From Ferrovum sp. PN-J185 (GTDB taxonomy: Bacteria; Pseudomonadota; Gammaproteobacteria; Burkholderiales; Ferrovaceae), in contig NZ_LQZA01000002.1 of the NCBI RefSeq assembly GCF_001581925.1, positions 1 through 64,000 on the forward strand: a stretch of 64,000 nucleotides of DNA, given 5' to 3'. Below the pieces are notes generated by a model, which was given only the letters and a program-made list of their open reading frames with translations, was not told where the DNA came from and ran no database searches. The position numbers and the translations under genes were made by a program. This document shows positions 35,913 through 45,738 of this stretch, in pieces. The first letter of the stretch is position 1, and each line of letters opens with the position of its first letter.

Positions 35913-38867
35913 TTACGCAAATGACTTAAATACCATTGACCATTCTGCAAGATATCGATCATGATTAAATATATCAATTGCTGTTTTCCGCGACTGCTCA
36001 CCCATTTTCCGAATAACCACTGGATTTCTCATTAAATAAACTAGTTGCTCCCGTAATTCATCGGGTTCATTTGAATAAAAACCATTGATACCATTTTTAA
36101 TAAATAAATCGACATCATGGTTATTTGTATTAACTGTAACAATGCCACACATCATTGGTTCACATCGAGCTCGAGGCATAGGGGAACGAAGAGTAGGGTT
36201 AAAATATACACTATATTGCCGAATTTGATCTATATAGTTTTTATATTTTGCTACAGCAAAAATATTATCGATATATTCAATATCGGGGTCCGGTACATTT
36301 AAAGTTTCAGGAGAGAACTCTTTTGGAAAGTCAGTTGAAAAAACTTGTTGATAAATATAGAAACCTCTATAGTGTGGACGAGAATTAACTAATGGCCCTT
36401 GAGGAGAAAGAATACCTTTAGTGTATGTCGATGGCAAAAACTCTGCTGGGTCAAAGCCGTGCCATATAACTCTAGATTTGAAAAACCCCCATTCACGCTG
36501 TGCCTGATAAGAATTACATATAATCTCAATATTTTTCACATATTCAACAAGTCGCAATCTTGCAGGTTCAATAACAGCCATGAGATCTGGTTTATCATAA
36601 TTAGGCGTGTATTGCCCATGAAACTGTGGGGTGCCATGACAAACTGCAACCTTAGGTAGATTTACTTTCTCGACAAAATGACGAAATGTTGCTCCCCATT
36701 CCGGTCCTATTTTACCATTTGTGTTTTCATGATTAAGTACATTTTCGTCGAAATGTAACAAGGCTAAATCAAAATTCAACTCGTTTACATCTTCTATGTT
36801 TATGAAATGAGCATTAGTTGGTAATGGTCGATGTTCATATTGCCAATTCTCACACAATGGAGTCCCAAGACCTTTAACAAGAAAAAAATCATGACCACTT
36901 TTATAAAGCTCATATTGATGAGGTACATGCCAACGGTATGTTAGTACTCTTAATTTTTTGTGCTGAATATTTATTTGGTCTGTAATTCTATGAGTACCAA
37001 AAAATAAATTTTTTAACCATAACAAATCTGTGTTCTCATCATGTAATGGATCTACTTTATAAGACCAATCATTTAATGCATTCAAAGTTTTTGTTGCCCA
37101 ACGTCGCGCAATATCTCTTAGCTCTGGGTGCTTTAAAAAGAGTTTACGAAAATTTCGAATAGATCTCTTGGGTTTCTCTATCTCAGGTACTGAGGAGGTA
37201 TGTGAGATATGGATAGAAAATGCATCTTCTGTAAACTTAATTCCTAATCCCCTCTTGTATAGACGATATCCCATCTCAACATCCTCCCAACCGAAACCAG
37301 AATCTGAAGATAATGAGTAAGAAAAATCAAGATCAAATAAATCCTCAACAATAGATTTTTTTTTTATTGAGAAATTACGAGTTATACAATTCAAAAAACT
37401 ATCTAAATAAATTTTATCCTGTAAGTCAGACTCAGCTAATGCGACACCTGCTTTACTTTCTATTTCAGCAAGTTTTTGAAGAGGTGGAACACCGTTCGTT
37501 TCGATATTACACGGACCGATAACCACTTCGCAATCAAGATATGAATGAGCATCAACATGCGCCGCTATGAATTGGCTATTAATAATACAGTCCGCATCAA
37601 TGATTACAATAATATCCCCAGTTGAAGAAGCAATACCACGGTTACGAGACGCACAATTTCCAAGATTGCGTTCGTTTTTAATAATGCGATAAGTCAATTT
37701 TGGCATCTGGCCATCTATCGCATATCTAGAGAACTCCTCATGTATAATCGATTCAGTATTACCAAAACAATCATCAATATATATAACCTCTATATCACCT
37801 TCGTAAGTTTGATTGAAATACGACTTAATTACATATCTAAGTTGATCAGATTTACCACTCAGAATTGTAATAATTGATACTTTCGGTGATCGCCTTATTT
37901 GGTATTTATTAAATATTTCTTCAACTGCCGTATGTAATCCGTTAGTAAGTAACCCACTAGGTAATCTTGACGAATAAAATATTTCTAAGCCTAAAAAACC
38001 ATCGGCAAAAGATAGCCAATCATCACTTATTTTTCTATTCATCGAGTTATTTCTAGTATCGACCAAAATCAAGGGAATTTTTCTTCTTCTAGCTATTTTC
38101 CCCAAAGATCTAGCCAAGATTAGATCTGTTTCTACAGGTATTAATATTGCTTGGCATTCAAAAAATGATTCTAATTCATCAAATTTCAGAGATGAAACTT
38201 TTAAATCATAAGAATTTTTTAACTGCAACAATAACTTTATTTGAGATTGATCGAATCCAACTAATGCTAGATGGATAGTTACTATTGGATTTAGTGAGGG
38301 TCTCCAAAAATCACGAAGATAGCTTCGTAAAGTATTAGAAAATTTCTGTTGACTAATACTCATTTTAAGAATCAAGCTAGGATACTTCAAACTTCGATTT
38401 AATAAAAATTTTAAATCAATTATATCCTTTCTAATATTCTGACACTCGTATAACGCACTTCCACCAACATCCATTTCCGTCCATAAAGCAACACAATTAC
38501 TGCTGGTTGCATCAGGTGATGAAATGACAATATATAACTCACCTTTGTAATTAAAATCGTCAGGGAGATTTAAAAAATAAAAACTGTTATCGACTAATAA
38601 TTCAGCTGATACCACCTCATTAAATAAAAGTTGATTAACATTAGAGAACAAAGAGAAACTAAGTTTACAGTTATTAACTCTCTGGTAAGTGGCTATTAGA
38701 AAAGCTAACCTATTAATAGAAAAAGGTCTTACATCTATTTTTTGTATCAATATACTATTAGAGTAAATAGGAAACGGATTGCCTACCTTTATATCTTGGC
38801 GATTATACGGACGTCTGATATGTAAAAGTCTGGAAAAAATATCAACTGAATATTTATATAATTTCAT
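35913..38867 (-). CDS. Two-domain glycosyltransferase (GT2 plus GT4-like)
   Basis: From ATG 38867 the protein has 984 residues. Residues ~1-150 are beta-rich and could bind carbohydrate. Residues ~325-560 form a GT2 domain (KVSIITILSGKSDQLRYVIK, NERNLGNCASRNRGIASSTGDIIVIIDADCIINSQ, GFGWEDVEMGYRLYKRG). Residues ~650-975 form a GT-B-like domain ending RARCEPMMCGIVTVNTNNHDVDLFIKNGINGFY. Two transferase modules suggest addition of two residues or a polymerising role. The intergenic stretch downstream (249 bp to the next gene) holds nothing recognised. Confidence 0.78.
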   Translation of the reverse strand: MKLYKYSVDIFSRLLHIRRPYNRQDIKVGNPFPIYSNSILIQKIDVRPFSINRLAFLIATYQRVNNCKLSFSLFSNVNQLLFNEVVSAELLVDNSFYFLNLPDDFNYKGELYIVISSPDATSSNCVALWTEMDVGGSALYECQNIRKDIIDLKFLLNRSLKYPSLILKMSISQQKFSNTLRSYLRDFWRPSLNPIVTIHLALVGFDQSQIKLLLQLKNSYDLKVSSLKFDELESFFECQAILIPVETDLILARSLGKIARRRKIPLILVDTRNNSMNRKISDDWLSFADGFLGLEIFYSSRLPSGLLTNGLHTAVEEIFNKYQIRRSPKVSIITILSGKSDQLRYVIKSYFNQTYEGDIEVIYIDDCFGNTESIIHEEFSRYAIDGQMPKLTYRIIKNERNLGNCASRNRGIASSTGDIIVIIDADCIINSQFIAAHVDAHSYLDCEVVIGPCNIETNGVPPLQKLAEIESKAGVALAESDLQDKIYLDSFLNCITRNFSIKKKSIVEDLFDLDFSYSLSSDSGFGWEDVEMGYRLYKRGLGIKFTEDAFSIHISHTSSVPEIEKPKRSIRNFRKLFLKHPELRDIARRWATKTLNALNDWSYKVDPLHDENTDLLWLKNLFFGTHRITDQINIQHKKLRVLTYRWHVPHQYELYKSGHDFFLVKGLGTPLCENWQYEHRPLPTNAHFINIEDVNELNFDLALLHFDENVLNHENTNGKIGPEWGATFRHFVEKVNLPKVAVCHGTPQFHGQYTPNYDKPDLMAVIEPARLRLVEYVKNIEIICNSYQAQREWGFFKSRVIWHGFDPAEFLPSTYTKGILSPQGPLVNSRPHYRGFYIYQQVFSTDFPKEFSPETLNVPDPDIEYIDNIFAVAKYKNYIDQIRQYSVYFNPTLRSPMPRARCEPMMCGIVTVNTNNHDVDLFIKNGINGFYSNEPDELREQLVYLMRNPVVIRKMGEQSRKTAIDIFNHDRYLAEWSMVFKSFA

Positions 38868-38893
38868 TTTAGCCAATTATTTGTGGGAAGTAA

Positions 38894-40075
38894 TTATTTA
38901 TCCAAAAATCTTTTTCGTAATCTAAACTGCCCACTTATTGGCATTAACAAAGTCTTATCAAAATAACCATACAAATTCCATGGAAGTCTTTTAAGTCGAT
39001 TGAAAAAATCATCCAGATAAGTAGGATCTACAAACATATTTGGATAGAAATCCACCTTTTCAAATCCTGCTAGAGAAAACATTCTAGACATTTGAAACGG
39101 ACGTGTTTTTCCACCACACTCACCATTACATTTATAAAATAAATTTTTAAATTCTTGATCTCCAAGCATCAAATACTCTAAAGGCCTAGAAAAATCTCTA
39201 TGATCACGAAAGTCAACTTGGTGAAGGCCAATCCCATATGGAGCCATGATGTCATAAAGTGAAATAGCTCCTGCAAAAGGATCATATAGATGCTCCAATA
39301 CTGCATTAGACAAAGTTAAATCAACATTTTTTATTACTTCTCTTAACTTTTCTAAAGGTACTTCATATGAATCAACTATATTTGTAGCATGCCCTACATC
39401 AGAAACCTGATAAAAAATTTCTAAATCTGCATCAGCGTATTTTACTTTTAACAGCTCAGCTATTTTTTTATATAGCACTGGATGGTATAAACTATCAAAT
39501 TTAGCTAGAAATCTATCTGCAACACCAATAGATTTAGCACCTAACGCTTTCAGAATTAACACGGTAGCAAAAGAATTTCCAGGGCCTAGCTCAAGAACAG
39601 ATTTACCATAAAGCGACTTTCTTCCCTCAGGCAAAGCTGTCACATAAGTGTCAGCAATCCTAATAGCATATTTAGCATCGCTATCTATTCTGCTAGGATC
39701 GTATGAGGATTGTAAATAATTTATCGGTGTATCTATATTATTTTCGCTTGCGATAGCTGAGTCTACCTCTAAAAATAGACAAGGATCCTCAATTGTTATT
39801 TGATATTTTTTTTTACTAGGGTTGGTATTGTTAGAGCTAGAAAAGTACAAGTCCTTACCCCAATGCGAGTAGGCACCAAGCCCTATTTCACGAATTTGTG
39901 AATGTAATGCTGATGATGGGCCCATCTCAACACCGTTCTCAAACAATCTAAGCGTTGACTTTTTTGAACTTCCTTCTAGCTCGCCCAATGGAACTTCAAC
40001 AGGTAAATCAGCGATCCAACAATACCCTTGTTCATGAATGAAACTTGAGATATCAAATATTCTACTTAAACTCAA
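38894..40075 (-). CDS. Class I SAM-dependent methyltransferase
   Basis: The 393-residue protein has the SAM-binding motif SVLELGPGNSFATVLILKALGAKSIGVAD at about residue 155 and the post-motif DLTLSNAVLEHLYDP, typical of class I methyltransferases. The N-terminal 120 residues are unassigned. The only available start is TTG 40075, supported by AAGGAGA seven bases upstream. It lies 18 bp before the two-domain glycosyltransferase and likely modifies the same glycan. Confidence 0.8.
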   Translation of the reverse strand: MSLSRIFDISSFIHEQGYCWIADLPVEVPLGELEGSSKKSTLRLFENGVEMGPSSALHSQIREIGLGAYSHWGKDLYFSSSNNTNPSKKKYQITIEDPCLFLEVDSAIASENNIDTPINYLQSSYDPSRIDSDAKYAIRIADTYVTALPEGRKSLYGKSVLELGPGNSFATVLILKALGAKSIGVADRFLAKFDSLYHPVLYKKIAELLKVKYADADLEIFYQVSDVGHATNIVDSYEVPLEKLREVIKNVDLTLSNAVLEHLYDPFAGAISLYDIMAPYGIGLHQVDFRDHRDFSRPLEYLMLGDQEFKNLFYKCNGECGGKTRPFQMSRMFSLAGFEKVDFYPNMFVDPTYLDDFFNRLKRLPWNLYGYFDKTLLMPISGQFRLRKRFLDK

Positions 40076-40129
40076 TTAACTTTCTCCTTACTTACTAAAA
40101 AAACAAAAATAATAATGACTAGGATTTTT

Positions 40130-43100
40130 TTATAAAATCCGAGAATCTTTTTCCTCTATTATTTTTATAAGATTAGCAGCCATTTCTTTGGGGCCAAATT
40201 TCATCAATGGCCTAGACTTTATTGATTTAATCATATTTTTTCTTATCTCATCACTCTCTAATAGTTTTTTCAATCTCGCTACTATACCCTTACGATCCCC
40301 AGTAGGAACCAAGTATCCTGTTATACCTTCTTCGATCATATCAGGTATTCCTCCACATATTGTTGAAACAACAGGGCAATTTAACATTAAAGCTTCACGT
40401 ACAATATTTGGAGTTCCTTCAAAATTTGAAGTAAGTAATAAAACATCGGAAATACTGATAATTCTCCAAATCTGGGATACTCTTCCTAAAAAATGAAAGC
40501 GATCTTGTATGTTTCGCTCGCGTACTCTTTTTTGTAATTCCTCGTACATTAAACCTTCACCACATAGCAAAACTGTCACATTAGGAACGGCTTCTAAAAC
40601 ATCAGCACATACATCTATGAATAAAAGTGGATTCTTTTCTTGGGTTAATCTAAAGGCACCAAGAATGACTTTTGTTTCAGAGGAAATACCAAACGAACGC
40701 TTCACATCTAAAATTTCATAAGTATTTAATGAATTTACAACATCTGGAAGGTAGGAGTTGTGAAGAAGACTAATTTGATTGGGCTCTATTCCAATCCATT
40801 TGGCGTAGTCAAAATTTCCCGCCTTAGAGTTGCCTGTTAGAGTAACTCTGTGGGACTTCACTAAATTTTGATATGCATAGAGAAAATGCGGCTCTTTTAG
40901 ATAATCAAAATGCGTTGGATTATAATTTCTAAATGACATTACTATTTTAGGAATATCAGATAATAAGGCGGCTATAGCTCCATTTATGTTGGTAGCATCC
41001 AATTGTGTGATCAAAGCATATGGATTTAAACGCTTCAACAAAACGGCAAGAAAGAAACTACTTTTGACCTTAGGATGAAAAAATAAACTAAATAAATCTG
41101 GATTAAGACAACTTTTTATAAATTTTGACTCTTGAGTTAACTGTAAAATGTTAATGTTAGCAGCCCTAACTAGATACAAATAGTGGCCGTTAGCTCCATC
41201 AAGGTTGTCTACAACCATGTATACATTCTTACCTAACTCTTTTAAACCAATGGCTAAGTTGCACCACTGTCTCTCCGCGCCACCAGCAGATAAATTTTGT
41301 GTATAGACCACAAAAGATTCTTGGTTTTTGTTTTCCGGTTTATTTTGATTTGTTAATTGAACTAAACTTTTGATTGAACCCTCAAGATTTGTCTCTATTT
41401 TTCTTTTAAGTAATTGACTAGTTACAGAAAGAAATCTTTTTGTATTATTATTTATAGGCGCAACTAAGTTAAAAAAGAAAAAAGGTTTTAAATACCATGC
41501 TCTCTTAATTCTTTGCTGTGAATAGTAAACACCCTGATTCCAAATCGAGTAACGTCCGACATCATTTTTACTAATTTCTTTATGTGAAGATATAAAAGGT
41601 AAATATTGACTAAAACTATTTAAAAAAACATAGTTAAAAACATTTTCAGTGTCTGTCTCTATAGTAAGTTGACTAAGGTGCTTGAACTTACATTCAGTTT
41701 CTTGTTCAGACGTAATGGGATTTTGAATCCATACGGCTAACGCGTATGGAAATAGACGTATTAAATTAATAATTCTCTCAAAAATATTAAACCGATTAAA
41801 TTCATATTTAATCCAGTTTTCTTCTTTCATAAATCTAGCCGGAATAATTAGTTCTCGCAAATTATTTAATCTCAATTTTTGAATTGCATTAATAGTCACC
41901 CAATAATTATTGAAATCAAGTGAAATTACGCAACAGGCTGATATATCCACTTGAGCCAATGCTAGAGCTTGATCAATATCAACTTCTGCGTCAACCCAAG
42001 ACGCATTGGACCATTTTTTTAATTCTTCTATATTTAGATCTATCGAAATAGATTTAAGAATAAAATACAACCTTGCTAGATCAGGAATACTCAATCCATT
42101 TAATTCTTCGGTATCATCATAATTTTTAATCATAGGGTGCGTAACAACAATTACAGACGGTGCTACAAAAAACACCAACCTTTGTCGTATACCTTGGTTA
42201 GCTGAAAAGAATTTAGAAACGCCACTCTTGGGAATAACTGAAAAAGACTGCGAGTCTGGGAGAACTGCAGGGCGGTTTCTTAACCAATTTGATAACATAA
42301 CAACTGACCAAGTCTGGTAAATTGAGAAACCATTTTCAGATGACTGTGTATCAACAAAATGCTTAACACGCTTCGAACCAAGCCAATTACCAAGTAGAGT
42401 GTCATCACCAAGGCTCTCACGTAAAGCAGAAACTAACTGTAGTTTCCCCCAGTCAGAATTTAATGGTAAGCCAAATCCCTTCTTTGGGAGGTCGATAATC
42501 TCACGTGGCAAATATCGATATGCAACTTCTCTTAATAATAATTTACCACGTCCACTATTGCCCAAATATTCGATAGGTAGTCGTTCAGCAAATCGTGCAA
42601 GTTCAACATTAAGAAATGGTGTACGAACCTCGAGTGAATGTTGCATACTCATCCGGTCTACCTTGGGCAATACAGCTCCTGGCAGATAATTCTCAACATC
42701 AGTTGCTCTCAATCTGTTGAGTAGCCCCCAGCGATTAATGTCTACCTCTGAAATTAGCCGTTTAACATGTTCTGCACTTGCAGTTGGAATAAACCCAAAT
42801 AACTGCGCTAATTGTTCAGGACTAAATACCAAAATACGATTTGAATAATAGTAGCTTTTACCTGCGCTCCATCCAATATCACCATTCCTTTGTTCTTCAT
42901 GATTTTTAAGGGTTTGGAAATATCGGCTATACCCTCCAAAAAGTTCATCACCACCGTCGCCTGAAAGCGCAACTGTTACATGCTTACGGGCAAATCCTGA
43001 AAGTAAATAAGTTGGCATACAAGAGCTATCAGCATTTGGCTCATCCAGAAAACTTCCCGCCTCAACAAGAAACTCCATCGAAGATGGAGTGACGATTTGA

Positions 43101-44068
43101 TCTCTATGCTCGGTCCCTAAATGCTTAGCAAGCTGTCGTGCTATTAAATGTTCACTCTCCGTATCACCAGCGAATCCGATCGAAAATGTTTGTAGTGGTA
43201 TATTTAGCTTATGGCGCACTAAAGCACATACAGTCGAAGAGTCTACTCCGCCTGATAGGAAAGCGCCCAGTGGAACATCAGAAATTAGACGACGCTTAAG
43301 ACTCCTGACAAGAATGTCTTCCAACTGGTCGACCAGATATTCTCTAGAGGCACTAAATTGATCATGAACTCCGGGCTCGAATTTAAAATAGCGCTTTATA
43401 GTTACATTGTTTCCATTTATCTTCATATAATGCCCTGGAGAAAGCTTGTGGACATTACGATAAATAGTTCGAGGGGCTCCAATATATTGAAACATTAAAA
43501 GCTCGCTCATAGCGTCTGGGCATACTTCAGCAGAAAATCCAGGGATAATTTCTAGACATTGTAATTCGGAAGCAAACGCAAAAACACCATCTTGTGTTTT
43601 TAGATAATAAAGAGGCTTTTCTCCAAACGGATCTCGAGCCAATATTAAATTTTTAGTTGGTTGATGGTATGCGGCAAAGGCAAACATTCCATCCAGACGT
43701 TCTAAAATATGCTCTCCCCATACAACAAGACCTGCAAGCAAAACCTCTGTGTCTGTGCGCCCTTGAAATACAATCCCCTTAGCCTGCAATTCACTTTTTA
43801 ATTCTTGGAAGTTATAAATTTCACCGTTGAATGAAATGGTCCACTCACCTTTATTCCAATGCATTGGTTGTCGACCAGCATCAGAAGTATCAATAATAGA
43901 GAGTCTCCGGTGACCTAAGGTACAACATCCTATGTTATCAGAATATATACCAGATGCATCAGGTCCACGATGCACCATGCGATCTGTCATTTTTCTTACA
44001 ATAATAGAGTAACGTTTAATATTTTCTATTCTTGGTGAACCGGAATAAATACCTGCAATACCGCACAT
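40130..44068 (-). CDS. Asparagine synthase (AsnB-like) fused to a GT4 glycosyltransferase
   Basis: One uninterrupted frame of 1312 residues. Residues 1-~612 are a full glutamine-hydrolysing asparagine synthase: MCGIAGIY (nucleophile Cys2), HRGPDASG, FNGEIYN, DPFGEKPLYY, then the ATP-pyrophosphatase loop FLSGGVDSSTV and ALSGDGGDELFGGYSRYF. Residues ~615-905 are unassigned. Residues ~915-1305 are GT4: AGGAERQWCNLAIGL, LGAFRLTQEKNPLLFIDV, FHFLGRV and NFEGTPNIVREALMLNCPVVST. In polysaccharide clusters AsnB-like proteins amidate uronic acids; Ugd and a GlcA epimerase in this cluster make such acids. The fusion is unusual. Confidence 0.9.
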   Translation of the reverse strand: MCGIAGIYSGSPRIENIKRYSIIVRKMTDRMVHRGPDASGIYSDNIGCCTLGHRRLSIIDTSDAGRQPMHWNKGEWTISFNGEIYNFQELKSELQAKGIVFQGRTDTEVLLAGLVVWGEHILERLDGMFAFAAYHQPTKNLILARDPFGEKPLYYLKTQDGVFAFASELQCLEIIPGFSAEVCPDAMSELLMFQYIGAPRTIYRNVHKLSPGHYMKINGNNVTIKRYFKFEPGVHDQFSASREYLVDQLEDILVRSLKRRLISDVPLGAFLSGGVDSSTVCALVRHKLNIPLQTFSIGFAGDTESEHLIARQLAKHLGTEHRDQIVTPSSMEFLVEAGSFLDEPNADSSCMPTYLLSGFARKHVTVALSGDGGDELFGGYSRYFQTLKNHEEQRNGDIGWSAGKSYYYSNRILVFSPEQLAQLFGFIPTASAEHVKRLISEVDINRWGLLNRLRATDVENYLPGAVLPKVDRMSMQHSLEVRTPFLNVELARFAERLPIEYLGNSGRGKLLLREVAYRYLPREIIDLPKKGFGLPLNSDWGKLQLVSALRESLGDDTLLGNWLGSKRVKHFVDTQSSENGFSIYQTWSVVMLSNWLRNRPAVLPDSQSFSVIPKSGVSKFFSANQGIRQRLVFFVAPSVIVVTHPMIKNYDDTEELNGLSIPDLARLYFILKSISIDLNIEELKKWSNASWVDAEVDIDQALALAQVDISACCVISLDFNNYWVTINAIQKLRLNNLRELIIPARFMKEENWIKYEFNRFNIFERIINLIRLFPYALAVWIQNPITSEQETECKFKHLSQLTIETDTENVFNYVFLNSFSQYLPFISSHKEISKNDVGRYSIWNQGVYYSQQRIKRAWYLKPFFFFNLVAPINNNTKRFLSVTSQLLKRKIETNLEGSIKSLVQLTNQNKPENKNQESFVVYTQNLSAGGAERQWCNLAIGLKELGKNVYMVVDNLDGANGHYLYLVRAANINILQLTQESKFIKSCLNPDLFSLFFHPKVKSSFFLAVLLKRLNPYALITQLDATNINGAIAALLSDIPKIVMSFRNYNPTHFDYLKEPHFLYAYQNLVKSHRVTLTGNSKAGNFDYAKWIGIEPNQISLLHNSYLPDVVNSLNTYEILDVKRSFGISSETKVILGAFRLTQEKNPLLFIDVCADVLEAVPNVTVLLCGEGLMYEELQKRVRERNIQDRFHFLGRVSQIWRIISISDVLLLTSNFEGTPNIVREALMLNCPVVSTICGGIPDMIEEGITGYLVPTGDRKGIVARLKKLLESDEIRKNMIKSIKSRPLMKFGPKEMAANLIKIIEEKDSRIL

Positions 44069-44189
44069 TTTTTTACCCCAAAAACATTTTAAAAAATTAT
44101 GGTTGTTTTAAAAAGAGAAAAATCAGTGAATTAGCTTAATTGATAAACAAGACTAATATTTTAAAAATACTGGTAAATTGCTTTATGCA

Positions 44190-44400
44190 AATTATCAACA
44201 ATCCGCTCCTTCTGTTTTACCTATAATCCAATCCAGGGTGGCAGTCTAATTAATTTTTTAACTTGTTGATTAATTATGTTAAGTCCTATATGTACGTCCA
44301 TAACTCAAGCCAGCTAGGGATTTATGTAATGGAACATAGTAAAATACTGCTGAAATTTCATTTTGTTTTAGATAATCTAGTACTATAACATCCAAGTAGG
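44190..44400 (-). pseudogene. Remnant of a WecE/DegT-type sugar aminotransferase C-terminus
   Basis: The minus strand reads DYLKQNEISAVFYYVPLHKSLAGLSYGRTY and then, after a shift of frame, QQVKKLIRLPPWIGL before TAG. This is the C-terminal pattern of DegT/WecE aminotransferases (FxYVPLHxSPxG...RLLRLPLW). The body of the gene is absent. It suggests the cluster once encoded an amino-sugar step that has been deleted. Confidence 0.5.
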
Positions 44401-44409
44401 AAAAACGCC

Positions 44410-44667
44410 TCATACCCTTTTCACGAATTTCCTGTGTGAAGTATCTGCTGAACCCAGCATTACTCCATTCTCACTAATAGATAGATTATGAACAGAGCCG
44501 TACATCTTTTCGTCTATAGCTTCGTAAAATGGAATGTATGGAAGTACGACTGGTATAACATGAAGATAGCTGGTATCGTGAATAGCTAATTCCGTATTAA
44601 GTACAATGTTTTTTAAAGTTGTAAGATTAAGAAATAATGCGTTAATTAAAAAACTTATAAAAGTCAA
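44410..44667 (-). CDS. Unrecognised short frame, possibly a gene remnant
   Basis: An 85-residue frame (MTFISFLINALFLNLTTLKN...GVMLGSADTSHRKFVKRV) lies next to the aminotransferase remnant. It shows no known domain, and no good ribosome-binding site precedes it. It may be a decayed piece of a cluster gene. The following 287 bp (44668-44954) hold nothing recognised. Confidence 0.25.
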   Translation of the reverse strand: MTFISFLINALFLNLTTLKNIVLNTELAIHDTSYLHVIPVVLPYIPFYEAIDEKMYGSVHNLSISENGVMLGSADTSHRKFVKRV

Positions 44668-44954
44668 AAAAACAGGACTATTATTACTGATAACGTTTTT
44701 TTACCAGTCGCCAATTGACTTAAGGACGTTGGGATTCTATTTTTAATATTATTAGATTTAATTTTAATATCCTAAATGCGGAAAAACATATTAGGTAAGC
44801 TACTTAAAATGGAATACTAAAATAGAATTTAATTTAACAAGATACTAATTAAAAAGTTACCAGCTAATAATTAGTAACTTCCCTTGATAATATAAACTTA
44901 AAAATAAATTAAATACAGAATTTTATGCTTTAAGTTTAATTATCAATACAGATT

Positions 44955-45710
44955 TTATACAATTAATATATACACTCGACATGCGCTACCAACAATTCTG
45001 GACAGCCATACTCGACAGTTTAAACTTAAATTATTTCCAAAAAGCATATTTCCAGTGTAAAAAATACCCATAGGTTGATTTAGCTTAATTGAAAACCCCA
45101 TTGACTTAAAATGACATATCCAGTGAAGACTACTGAAGTACCATATCTCTGAATATGCATTTCCAATTTCACCGTGCCGGATAGGTAGCCAATAGTCTTT
45201 CACTAAAAACCGCCATGTCTCCTTCACAGAATTCCGGTTTAACGACCCGGGATGAAAAAACTCTTGAAACAATCTTGAAAATAACTTTACCGATTCAGTC
45301 ACGGCTATGACATAGCCGGAAATTAACGTCCAAAACCGCCATTGGCCTGATGGCAAAACATGTATCACAACACCCCCAGGCTTAAGTACCCTTTTAATTT
45401 CCTTATGTAAGCTAGGTAGATTAGTGCAATGTTCAAGTACATTCGATGAATAGACTACATCAAAGTAAGCGGTAGGAAATGGTATAGAAATCCCATCGTA
45501 ATCTAAGACGTCAAATACACGATCTGCCTTGTATACTGACCCACCAACATCTATAGCACTTACCTTAAACCCATCATTGAAGAACATTAAAGCTTGGTCT
45601 CCTGTACCTGCCCCGATCTCCAAGATTCTTGAATTAGGTGCAATAAATTTACGCACAAGAAGATATTCAAACTTACGAATTTTTCTTAAAAAAGTGATAT
45701 CGAAAGCCAT
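44955..45710 (-). CDS. Class I SAM-dependent methyltransferase
   Basis: The 251-residue protein has motif I RILEIGAGTGDQALMFFNDGFKVSAIDVGG at residues ~30-55, then FDVVYSSNVLEHCTNLPSLHKEIKRVLKPGGVVIHVLPS, the Methyltransf_11 pattern. It follows the Wzt gene by 28 bp. In ABC-exported O antigens a methyltransferase can cap the chain end and set its length, read by the Wzt C-terminal domain; that role is inferred. Confidence 0.85.
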   Translation of the reverse strand: MAFDITFLRKIRKFEYLLVRKFIAPNSRILEIGAGTGDQALMFFNDGFKVSAIDVGGSVYKADRVFDVLDYDGISIPFPTAYFDVVYSSNVLEHCTNLPSLHKEIKRVLKPGGVVIHVLPSGQWRFWTLISGYVIAVTESVKLFSRLFQEFFHPGSLNRNSVKETWRFLVKDYWLPIRHGEIGNAYSEIWYFSSLHWICHFKSMGFSIKLNQPMGIFYTGNMLFGNNLSLNCRVWLSRIVGSACRVYILIV

Positions 45711-45738
45711 TATTAGTAAACTGAGATTAGCTAAAAAG

